NCBI GenBank assembly: GCA_021827985.1
Contig: JAKATL010000021.1
Location: 1-40,740, forward strand
Direction of reading: 5' to 3'
DNA length: 40,740 bases
Origin: a bacterium
Lineage (GTDB): Bacteria > Chloroflexota > Dormibacteria > Aeolococcales > Bog-877
Shown here: one piece after another, positions 32,667 to 39,486 of the stretch
Layout: every line of letters begins with the position of its first letter
Numbering within the stretch: position 1 is the stretch's first letter
Translations under genes and position numbers: made by a program
The notes under the pieces: model-generated
The model's database searches: none
Seen by the model: only the letters and a program-made list of their open reading frames with translations
Told to the model about the DNA's origin: nothing

Positions 32667-33221
32667 CGCCATGGCTCGCGCGGACCCCACATGTCCCGCG
32701 CCGGCCTTCATAGAGGGAGTGTTCAGCGTCCCGGGACCCGAGCCTTCGATACGACGCTCCTCAGCGCCTAGGGTCGACGCTGGTGGGATCAGCGACCGCA
32801 ACGTCTTCGTTCCTTCTTGGGTACGGCTGGGCCACGTGGCTGGGGACCTAGCTGGACGTAGTTGCCATGGCGGCCAATTTGCGTATCTCACCCGTCTGGA
32901 TCAACCAGCTTCGGGACGATCCCGTCAGCGCGCCGATTTGAAATCTACCTGTCTCATTGGACTCGACTCGCACCACCGGCTACCACGTGCCCAACCGGCG
33001 GTGCGCCTGCCGTAGACGCGGACGCGCTTTGCCGTATTGGGGCCGCGGAGCTGTGCGGAGTGCCCATCCGCCTGGCGACGGGCTTCGACAGCTCAGGTGG
33101 CGGCGCCGGGGCGCCCGGCCCGGGCGGACCGCACGGTTCCACGCGGACGCAGCCAGGCCCTCGATGGTGGGCAGGAGCCCACTCGACGCATGGGCGCGGT
33201 GCCCGGCGGAAATGCAGGGGG
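32667..33221. other. Gene-poor, lower-GC junction
   Basis: About 555 bp with no supported gene. Reading frames exist (e.g. 32671-33015 and 32862-33242), but they lack family resemblance, codon bias and ribosome binding sites. Around 32880-32990 GC content falls to roughly 55-60%, well below the genome-like 70%. A short frame begins at ATG 32868 (M-A-A-N-L-R-I-S-P-V-W-I) and stops after 24 codons; it may be a gene remnant. The stretch separates core-like genes from the accessory island. Confidence 0.5.
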
Positions 33222-33250
33222 TTGACTTACATATGTCAGTGACATATAGT
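33222..33250 (+). promoter_or_regulatory. Strong promoter with PadR-type operator
   Basis: A near-consensus promoter: TTGACT at 33222-33227, exactly 17 bp spacer, TATAGT at 33245-33250. The spacer holds a perfect 17-bp palindrome at 33231-33247 (ATATGTCA, G, TGACATAT), which overlaps the -10 box. Bound protein there would block RNA polymerase, so autoregulation by the adjacent PadR-like protein is likely. The palindrome contains the ATGT...ACAT half-sites typical of PadR operators, but with a 5-nt gap rather than the more usual 8. Confidence 0.8.
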
Positions 33251-33256
33251 GTCGCC

Positions 33257-33661
33257 ATGGCTACCGGGATGAGGGGCAGCCAGCCGCGGTGCTGGTGCCG
33301 AGTCGGAGTCGGCGGGTTCGAGGTTCAGGCTCGGATCGAGCGCTTCCAGGAGGCTGCGATTCTCCTGAGGCTACGAGCGGGCGAGGCACACGGCTACCAG
33401 CTGGCCGAGGACCTGGCGGAGGTCCCTGGTGAGGGCCGGGTGGATCTCGGCAACCTGTACCGGATGCTTCGTGGCATGGAGGCCGACGGAATGGTGCGCT
33501 CCAGCTGGCGCCAGGACCTCCCCGGACCGCTCAAGCGAACGTACGAGCTCACTGATGAAGGTTCGGCTCTCCTGGATGCGTGGGCGGAGTCCCTGCGGAT
33601 CCACCAGCAGAAGGTAGCCAGTTTTCTGGACCGGTACGACCACAGAGGAGACCAGTCATGA
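33257..33661 (+). CDS. PadR family transcriptional regulator
   Basis: 134 aa. Winged-helix repressor: ARIERFQEAAILLRLRAGEAHGYQLAEDLAEV, DLGNLYRMLRGMEADGMVRSSW, GPLKRTYELTDEGSALLDAW are the PadR pattern (including G.YQL and LYR.L..ME..G). The N terminus carries an unusual Cys-Trp-Cys (residues 12-14), which could sense metal or redox state. ATG 33257 lies 6 nt after the -10 box: a leaderless mRNA. It overlaps the next small gene by 4 nt (ATGA), so the two are translated together. Confidence 0.9.
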   Translation: MATGMRGSQPRCWCRVGVGGFEVQARIERFQEAAILLRLRAGEAHGYQLAEDLAEVPGEGRVDLGNLYRMLRGMEADGMVRSSWRQDLPGPLKRTYELTDEGSALLDAWAESLRIHQQKVASFLDRYDHRGDQS

Positions 33662-33849
33662 ACGGAGAAGGACGCGGGGGCTGCGGATGCAACTGCGAGT
33701 GCCGGGGTGGGTCTAGCGGTTGGGAGCGCGGCCGGGGCCGAGCGAGGAGTGAGAGTCGCACCTCGCTGGAGGAGCGCCAGCGCGATCTGGAGCAGGAGTT
33801 GGCGGACGTCCTTGATCAACTGAACCGGGTCCGAAGCTCCGGTGGGTGA
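33658..33849 (+). CDS. Small CxCxCxC coiled-coil protein (DUF5320-like)
   Basis: 63 aa. The N terminus has four cysteines in alternating spacing (G-C-G-C-N-C-E-C), followed by an arginine/glycine-rich part and a coiled-coil C terminus (LEERQRDLEQELADVLDQLNRV). The layout resembles DUF5320, small proteins often paired with PadR or electron-transfer/redox genes; function unknown. ATG overlaps the PadR stop in ATGA. The cysteines could bind a metal or act as thiols; both are guesses. Confidence 0.7.
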   Translation: MNGEGRGGCGCNCECRGGSSGWERGRGRARSESRTSLEERQRDLEQELADVLDQLNRVRSSGG

Positions 33850-33969
33850 GCCCGGGGCCGATCGCCGGCGCCGTGGGTCTCCGCAAGTCGGGGCCTACGG
33901 TCTCAGGACTGCGGTTGGAGGTGGCCGCTGCGGCTACTCAGGATCCCGGCCTGCAGGGGCGCACCAGCC

Positions 33970-34275
33970 GTGATGGGGCTAGGCTGGGGAAGCTCTTGGC
34001 CACTGCTGCTGGTCATACCGGCCATGATGCTGATCGGCATGACCGTGATGGCGCGCACCATGCGCAGCGGTGAACCGTCCCACTGCGGTCCCCGCGGCGG
34101 GCTCCGCAGAGTTGTCGACACGGCGCCCGACCAAGCACGGGAGACGGTGGGGTCAGATCCTCTCGCGCTCCTGCGGGAGCGCTACGCGACCGGTGCCATC
34201 GGGCACGACGAGTTCGAGCGTCGGCTCGGGGCCCTGCTGCGCAGTGACCCGGAGACCGGCTCAAGTCGTCTTTAG
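33970..34275 (+). CDS. SHOCT domain protein with one membrane helix
   Basis: 101 aa. An N-terminal helix of about 20 hydrophobic residues (SWPLLLVIPAMMLIGMTVM), then a polar linker and a C-terminal SHOCT-like motif (DPLALLRERYATGAIGHDEFERRL) that often mediates protein contacts and is seen at the ends of small bacterial membrane proteins. GTG 33970 or ATG 33973 can both be the start; neither has a clear ribosome binding site. 120 bp separate it from the previous gene. Confidence 0.7.
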   Translation: MMGLGWGSSWPLLLVIPAMMLIGMTVMARTMRSGEPSHCGPRGGLRRVVDTAPDQARETVGSDPLALLRERYATGAIGHDEFERRLGALLRSDPETGSSRL

Positions 34276-34419
34276 GCGGGCCGAGCCGGACCAGGTCCAG
34301 CGTACCGCTGGCCGGTGAGGGTTGGGAAGACCATCCCAGGGGGCCGGGCCGAGCAAGTTGCGGCGTGAGGCGCCGACCGGAGACGGCCGGTGCAGACCTC
34401 AACGAGCTGCAATGTCTGA

Positions 34420-34425
34420 TACCCT
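34420..34425 (+). promoter_or_regulatory. -10 box of the first ArsR-rhodanese operon
   Basis: TACCCT ends 7 nt before ATG 34433, matching the leaderless pattern; TATAGA (34425-34430) overlaps it. The surrounding AT-rich stretch contrasts with the local GC content. Confidence 0.45.
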
Positions 34426-34432
34426 ATAGATT

Positions 34433-35134
34433 ATGCGATTAACATCTGGACAGCCGAAGGGGTCCGCGGAGGTCGAGCGGTCGCTGTATGGGCAATTCGC
34501 GCGGGTGGCCATGGCGTTTGCCAGTCCCGTGCGGGTGGCCCTGGTCGAGGTGCTCTGCCAGGGTGAGCGGAGTGTGTCCTCGCTCGCACAGGAGGTGGGG
34601 GCGGGGCTGAAGAACACCTCCGCCCAGCTCCGGGAGCTCCAGCTCGCTGGGCTGGTGGCTCCCCGGCGGAACGGGCGAAATGTCTACTACCGGCTGGCTG
34701 ACGAGGATGTTTGCCACTTTCTCGCGGCCCTTCGTGACCTGACCCGCCACCGGCTTCCCGAGGTCGATAGCCTGATCCGTCAGCACTTCGAGGTGCTCCC
34801 CGAAATGGAGCCGATGCCCCGAGAGGTACTGCTCGCACGCCTCCGCACCGGATCCGTACTCGTCCTCGACGTCAGGCCCCGTGAGGAGTATCTGGCAGGA
34901 CACATCCCGCAGGCCCGATCTGTGCCGCTGGCTGAGCTGGAGTCATTCCTGGCCACGCTCACCCCGGAGGTGGAGATCGTGGCCTACTGCCGCGGCCCCT
35001 ACTGCGTGCTGGCACCGCAGGCGGTCGAGGCATGCCGGCTCAGGGGGCTGACGGCCAGGAGGCTCGATGGAGGCCTGCCGGAGTGGCGCCTCGCCGGACT
35101 TCCGGTGACGGTGGGGACGGAGGAGGCAGCGTGA
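34433..35134 (+). CDS. ArsR-rhodanese fusion regulator (copy 1)
   Basis: 233 aa. N-terminal winged helix of the ArsR/SmtB type (about residues 20-100: MAFASPVRVALVEVLCQGERSVSSLAQEVGAGLKNTSAQLRELQLAGLV), then a rhodanese domain (about 125-228) with VLVLDVRPREEYLAGHIPQARSVPL and active loop CRGPYC (186-191). The fusion class is thought to sense sulfane sulfur: persulfidation at the rhodanese loop may alter DNA binding. There is a Cys in LCQGERS but no ELCVCD metal site, so metal sensing is unlikely. Its stop overlaps the DsrE GTG (GTGA), so both are translated together. Confidence 0.92.
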   Translation: MRLTSGQPKGSAEVERSLYGQFARVAMAFASPVRVALVEVLCQGERSVSSLAQEVGAGLKNTSAQLRELQLAGLVAPRRNGRNVYYRLADEDVCHFLAALRDLTRHRLPEVDSLIRQHFEVLPEMEPMPREVLLARLRTGSVLVLDVRPREEYLAGHIPQARSVPLAELESFLATLTPEVEIVAYCRGPYCVLAPQAVEACRLRGLTARRLDGGLPEWRLAGLPVTVGTEEAA

Positions 35135-35484
35135 CCAAGGTCCTGATCGTCCTCAACGACCCGGCCTACGGCACCGAGAGGTCCTGGAACGGACTCCGGC
35201 TGGCAGGAGCGCTGGTCCGGCGGGACGGGGTGGAGGTTCGCGTCTTTCTCTTCGGGGACGCGGTGGGGTGTGCGGTGTCCAACCAGAAGGTACCCGACGG
35301 CTACTACCACCTCGACCGCATGGTCCTGTCTGTACTCCGCCACGGCGGTGAGGTCGCCTGCTGCGGGACCTGCATGGATGCTCGGGGGGTGGCGGACGAC
35401 GCGCTGGTCGAAGGGGTGGTCCGGGGCACGCTCGAGCAGGCGGCCGAATGGACGCTCTGGGCCGAGCGGCTCCTCAGCTTCTGA
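35131..35484 (+). CDS. DsrE-family sulfur-relay-like protein
   Basis: 117 aa. The DsrE/F-like fold: TKVLIVLNDPAYGTERSWNGLRLAGALVRR, VRVFLFGDAV, and a cysteine cluster CCGTCMDARG (Cys77, 78, 81) near the family position where sulfur is carried as a persulfide. GTG 35131 overlaps the stop of the ArsR-rhodanese gene in GTGA. It probably passes sulfur between the rhodanese and the flavoprotein that follows. Which Cys carries sulfur cannot be told. Confidence 0.85.
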   Translation: MTKVLIVLNDPAYGTERSWNGLRLAGALVRRDGVEVRVFLFGDAVGCAVSNQKVPDGYYHLDRMVLSVLRHGGEVACCGTCMDARGVADDALVEGVVRGTLEQAAEWTLWAERLLSF

Positions 35485-35506
35485 TGGCGGCCGAGGAGGT
35501 GCGACT

Positions 35507-36721
35507 TTGGTGGTGAGGGTGGTGGTGATCGGGGGTTCCTTCGGGGGGCTGACTGCCGCCTCCGAGCTGCGCCGCCGGGTGTCTGCGGAGCGTGCCCAGA
35601 TAACCCTCATTGCCAAGGATCGCCGGTTCACATTCGTGCCCTCTCTGACCTGGGTGGCAACGGGAGAGCGCAGCCTGGAGCGGATCTCCTTCGACCTGGC
35701 GGCCCCACTCAAGTCCCAGGGGATCACCTTCGTGCCCGCCGAAGTCACCTCCATCGATCCGGGGCGCAAGGTGGTGGAGACGGACGCCGCGGAGTACCCG
35801 TACGACTTTCTTGTCATCGCCACCGGTCACCGGAGCGCGAATGAGGCGGTACCGGGTCTCGGTCCCTTCGACGGACCGGGCCACTCGCCGATGTCGCCAA
35901 GGGAGGCGGTGGAGCTGGGGTCCGCTGTACGGCGCCTCCTCGAGCGGCCCGGCCCTGTGGTCATTGGTGCGGCTCCGGGTGCCAGCTGCCTCGGCCCTGC
36001 CTACGAGCTGGCCTTCGAGCTCGACCACCTCCTGCGCCGACGACGACTCCGCCATGTGGTCCCGCTCAGCTTCGTCACTCCCGAACCCTTCGTCGGCCAC
36101 ATGGGCATGGGCGGGGCAGGACGGATCCGCCAGCTTCTCGAGGGAGCCTTCGAGGAGCGCGACATCCCCTACCAGACCTCGGCCGCCATCACCAGGATTG
36201 CGGACGGAGCGGTGGAAGTGCAGGGAAGCGCCCCGCTACCATCGGTGCTGTCGATCGTCATCCCCCCGCTGGCTGGGGTTCCGGTGGTCTCCGATACTCC
36301 CGGCCTGGCCAATGCCAAGGGCTTCGTCCCGGTCGACGCCCACTTCCGGCGGGGAGGGTTGGACGGGATCTACGCCGTGGGGGTGGCCGTGGCCCTGCCG
36401 CCTGCGGACGAGACCCCGGTGCCGGTGAACTTCCCCAAGACCGGGCACATGACAGAACAGATGGCGGTGGTCGTGGCTCGCGACATCGCGGCCCGCCTAG
36501 GGGGCAGGGAGGCCTTCAGCGCACCACTTTCGGCGCGGTGTGTGATGGACATGGGCGACCGGGGCATCTACATGGCAGTGGACCCGGTCCGTCCACCACG
36601 TGACCGGATCCCTAAGGTCTCCGAGGGGTGCAGGTGGCGGGTGGTCAAACTGGGGTTCGAGCGGGCGTACCTCTGGAGTGCCCGCCACGGCCGGCGTCTT
36701 CCGACCTCCCTTGGGTGGTAG
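35507..36721 (+). CDS. Sulfide:quinone oxidoreductase-like flavoprotein
   Basis: 404 aa. A two-dinucleotide-domain FAD protein of the SQR/flavocytochrome c sulfide dehydrogenase family, expected to oxidise sulfide to sulfane sulfur and pass electrons to quinone. Seen: VVVIGGSFGGLTAASEL (FAD), DFLVIATGHRS, GAAPGASCLGPAYELAFE with Cys161, and LSARCVMDMGDRGIYMAVDP with Cys345; these occupy the positions of the two redox cysteines of SQR (about 160 and 356). A third Cys (375) lies near the end. TTG 35507 is 7 nt after GAGGAGG; GTG 35510 is an alternative. No clear membrane anchor; type II NADH dehydrogenase activity is a less likely option. Confidence 0.87.
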   Translation: MVVRVVVIGGSFGGLTAASELRRRVSAERAQITLIAKDRRFTFVPSLTWVATGERSLERISFDLAAPLKSQGITFVPAEVTSIDPGRKVVETDAAEYPYDFLVIATGHRSANEAVPGLGPFDGPGHSPMSPREAVELGSAVRRLLERPGPVVIGAAPGASCLGPAYELAFELDHLLRRRRLRHVVPLSFVTPEPFVGHMGMGGAGRIRQLLEGAFEERDIPYQTSAAITRIADGAVEVQGSAPLPSVLSIVIPPLAGVPVVSDTPGLANAKGFVPVDAHFRRGGLDGIYAVGVAVALPPADETPVPVNFPKTGHMTEQMAVVVARDIAARLGGREAFSAPLSARCVMDMGDRGIYMAVDPVRPPRDRIPKVSEGCRWRVVKLGFERAYLWSARHGRRLPTSLGW

Positions 36722-36930
36722 AAGGCTCCAAAGCCAGGAAGGCTGTCCGCCGCCCGATCTCTGAAGCTGGGAGCCGCTCCACCGTCAGTAGAGGCGACGC
36801 GGCGGCCTCGGCTCAACCACTGGCTCCGGCGGTCGCGCTGGCCTCCGCAGGGCCGAGCCGATCGGTCTCAGCACCACCTGGCTTCCGGTGCGGGTGACCT
36901 GGGTCCGCGATCCGGGACGTGCGATAGTGC

Positions 36931-36936
36931 TAGACT
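36931..36936 (+). promoter_or_regulatory. -10-like box before the second ArsR-rhodanese gene
   Basis: TAGACT ends 9 nt before ATG 36946. It is the same hexamer and spacing as at 29819. The 224 bp upstream (36722-36945) hold no supported gene. Confidence 0.4.
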
Positions 36937-36945
36937 ACTCAAACG

Positions 36946-37611
36946 ATGAATGGATTAATCAAGGATCAACTCTACGAGGAACTGGCACGGGTCGGGCAGG
37001 CGCTGGGGAACGGCCACCGGCTCGAGATCATCGACCTGCTCTGCCAGGGCGAGCGCAGCGTCGACGAGCTAGCGGTGGAGGCGCGCCTGAGCCTGGCCAA
37101 CGCCTCGCACCACCTGCAGATCCTCCACCGGGCTCACCTGGTGCAGAGGCGCCGGGAGGGGGTCCAGGTCAGGTACGCGCTCGCAGACCCCGGCGTGATG
37201 AGGTTGTGGATGGGGCTCCGGGACACGGCGGCCGAGCGGATTCCGGAAGTGGCGCTTGTGGCAGAGGGAGCTCCGGAACCATCAGAGAAGTCGAATCTGG
37301 TCGACCAGGCCGAAGTGGAGCGGGGACTCGCCTCTAACCAGGTCGTCCTGCTGGATGTCCGCCCAAGGCTCGAATATGCTGCCGGGCACATTGCGGGCTC
37401 GGTCTCCCTCCCTCTGGAGGAGTTGGAGGCGCGTCTCGCCGACTTGCCCCGGGACCGCGAGATCGTCGCCTACTGCCGCGGACCCTATTGCACCTTCGCC
37501 AATGAGGCTCTCGAGCATCTCCGGGCGGCCGGTTTCCGGGCCCGGCGGATGGAGCTCGGATACCCGGAGTGGAATCTCGCCGGGCGGCCGGTCCAGGTGG
37601 GGGCGGCATGA
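36946..37611 (+). CDS. ArsR-rhodanese fusion regulator (copy 2)
   Basis: 221 aa, with the same architecture as the protein at 34433: ArsR-type winged helix (GQALGNGHRLEIIDLLCQGERSVDELAVEARLSLANASHHLQILHRAHLV) and a rhodanese domain with VVLLDVRPRLEYAAGHIAGSVSLPL and CRGPYC (177-182). Both copies share LCQGERSV and the EIVAYCRGPYC block but differ clearly elsewhere (ASHHLQIL is more ArsR-like than copy 1), so they are old duplicates or separate gains rather than a recent copy. Its own promoter and the MFS gene that follows suggest it controls the transporter. Confidence 0.92.
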   Translation: MNGLIKDQLYEELARVGQALGNGHRLEIIDLLCQGERSVDELAVEARLSLANASHHLQILHRAHLVQRRREGVQVRYALADPGVMRLWMGLRDTAAERIPEVALVAEGAPEPSEKSNLVDQAEVERGLASNQVVLLDVRPRLEYAAGHIAGSVSLPLEELEARLADLPRDREIVAYCRGPYCTFANEALEHLRAAGFRARRMELGYPEWNLAGRPVQVGAA

Positions 37612-37717
37612 CTAGGCCCGCGAGCCTCACCACGCTCCGAATGGGCCGTCGGGCCAGGATGAGCATCCCGGCTTGGCGGTGGCGGGTGCTCTGGTGAGGA
37701 CGGCCGGAGGCAACATC

Positions 37718-39064
37718 GTGCGCCCCGTTCTGGGGCTGCGCCAGAACTGGTTCCAGTTTTCGGTCCTGGCGCTCCTGACCCTTCTGGTTGGAGCGACCAT
37801 TGGGGTTGAGAGGGTCGCCCTTCCACCCCTGGCGGAGCACGCCTTCGGGGTCACCTCGGTGCTGTACACCGTGTCCTTCATCTCGGCCTTCGGGCTGGTG
37901 AAGGCGACCATGAATCTCGTGGCAGGGCACCTGTCGGACCGCCGGGGGCGCCGGATTCTCCTGCTGGCCGGCTGGGCCTTCGCCGTCCCCTACGCGGTGC
38001 TGATCATATTCGCCCAGAACTGGGTCTGGGTGTTGGTGGCCAATCTCTTCCTGGGGGTGAACCAGGCGCTCACCTGGACCATGTCCGTGACGTCGATGAT
38101 CGACCTCGTCGGTCCCGTCCATCGCGGAGTTGCTGTGGGCATCAACGAGGCGACGGGGTATGTGGGCGTGGGGGTCGGCGGCTTCGTGGCTGGGCTTCTG
38201 GTGACGTCCTTCGGCCTGCGGCCCGCCCCATACCTCCTGGCCCTGGGCGTCATCGCCCTCGGAGCTGTGCTTACCGTCTGGCCAACCCGGGAAACCATCC
38301 ACTTTGCCCGGGCGGAGCGAGGGTCGTCCACCGGAGGTGGTCCCCCGGGGACTCCCGGGCACGGTGGCTCCGAGGTGCGCTCCCCCGCCCCGGGGCTGGG
38401 GCGACTGGCTGCCTACATGAGCTGGCGGGACCGCAGCATGCTCACCGTCTGCTGGGGCGGGTTCCTCAACAAGTTTGCGGACAGCCTGGTGATCGGATTC
38501 TTCCCCCTGTACTTCCTGAATCGGGGGCTCAGCCTGCTTCAGGTAGGCCTGCTGGTAGGGGTCTATGCCTGGGTGTGGGGCGTGGGTCAGGTAGCGACCG
38601 GGGCTCTCGCGGACAAGATCGGCCGGCGCCTGCCAATCGCCACTGGTATCTTCAGCATCGGGGCAGGGGTGGTATTGACACAAGTCACCTCTGGCCTGGC
38701 GGCGTGGCTCACGGACGCAGCAGTCATGGGGCTCGGCATGGCGCTGGTCTACCCCAACCTCATCTCGGCGGTGGGCGACGTGGCTGACCCGAGCTGGCGT
38801 GGCGGTGCCCTCGGCGTCTATCGCCTCTGGCGTGATGGCGGGTACGCTGTCGGCCCAATGGTGCTGGGCGGCGTCGCCGCCATCTTCGGTCTCGCGGCGG
38901 CGTTCTGGACCATTTCGGTCCTCATGGGCATCTCCGGCCTCTTGGTGGTGGCCTTCATGCGGGAGACCGATCTCCATTTTCGCGTCCAGCCCCCAGCTTG
39001 GGAGGCGCACCCGGAATGGATCTATGGACCGAGCAGCGATGCGTCGACTGCCCGCGAGGCATGA
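37718..39064 (+). CDS. MFS transporter in the sulfur/redox island
   Basis: 448 aa, about 12 hydrophobic helices. Seen: GVERVALPPLAEHAFGVTS (helix 1), LSDRRGRRILLLAGWAF as the motif A-like loop 2-3, LFLGVNQALTWTMSVTSMIDLVGPVHRGVAVGINEATGYVGVG, and a second half with LADKIGRRLPIATG. The long central loop (about residues 208-243) is Gly/Pro-rich. The frame is open to TTG 37673, but GTG 37718 has GGAGG 7 nt upstream and starts at the family-like sequence. It lies 106 bp downstream of the ArsR-rhodanese gene. Substrate unknown; export of a sulfur compound or metal is a context guess. Confidence 0.87.
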   Translation: MRPVLGLRQNWFQFSVLALLTLLVGATIGVERVALPPLAEHAFGVTSVLYTVSFISAFGLVKATMNLVAGHLSDRRGRRILLLAGWAFAVPYAVLIIFAQNWVWVLVANLFLGVNQALTWTMSVTSMIDLVGPVHRGVAVGINEATGYVGVGVGGFVAGLLVTSFGLRPAPYLLALGVIALGAVLTVWPTRETIHFARAERGSSTGGGPPGTPGHGGSEVRSPAPGLGRLAAYMSWRDRSMLTVCWGGFLNKFADSLVIGFFPLYFLNRGLSLLQVGLLVGVYAWVWGVGQVATGALADKIGRRLPIATGIFSIGAGVVLTQVTSGLAAWLTDAAVMGLGMALVYPNLISAVGDVADPSWRGGALGVYRLWRDGGYAVGPMVLGGVAAIFGLAAAFWTISVLMGISGLLVVAFMRETDLHFRVQPPAWEAHPEWIYGPSSDASTAREA

Positions 39065-39288
39065 GGCCTTGGGAGTTTGGATGAAGTGGTGCTGCCGTAG
39101 ACGGGAGCGGCTCTGGGGGACCCGAGACCTGCCCCGGACGGTCCCGTCCGCAGTCGGCAGGTTGATCCAGACGCCCCGCGAGCTGGGATTGCAGCAACCG
39201 GGCGTCATCCGGGGCTCGGCAAAGATCGCTGTCGTGATTGGGCGGACCGGGCCTCGTCCCGGCCGACGCAGGAGAAAGGAGGCGGCCG

Positions 39289-39486
39289 ATGAAGTGCATG
39301 GATGATGCGAAGCACGGGACTGACCGAGAGGCGGTGGCTACGTGTCACGACTGTGGCGCCGGTGTGTGCCTTGAGCATGCCCAGCAGCGCCGCATCACAG
39401 AGCCCTCGGGCATGGGAGGGGGCGGGCGGCAGCACTTCGTGATCCTGTGCCCCCGGTGTCATGCCGAGTGGCCCGTGGGCGCCTAG
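39289..39486 (+). CDS. Small zinc-ribbon protein, DUF2180-like
   Basis: 65 aa. Seen: an N-terminal MKCMDD, then CHDCGAGVCLEHA (CxxC...C..H) and a C-terminal CPRCHAEW. The pattern of Cys/His pairs indicates a small zinc-binding module and matches the DUF2180 type (MKC..C...AVAVC..CGAG.C..HA), although the second N-terminal Cys of the family is replaced here. AGGAGG before ATG 39289 is the strongest ribosome binding site in the island. Its 3' end overlaps the tnpB-related gene on the other strand by 4 nt. Function unknown. Confidence 0.8.
   Translation: MKCMDDAKHGTDREAVATCHDCGAGVCLEHAQQRRITEPSGMGGGGRQHFVILCPRCHAEWPVGA

Noticed and set aside
32671..33015. 114-codon frame after the MerR gene
   Set aside because: No family resemblance, no ribosome binding site and biased toward Arg/Ser/Pro as expected from non-coding sequence; could hide a relic but cannot be supported.
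39081..39305. 74-codon frame starting with M-K-W-C-C before the DUF2180-like gene
   Set aside because: Arginine-rich composition, no homologue recognised, and it overlaps the well-supported start and ribosome binding site of the next gene.
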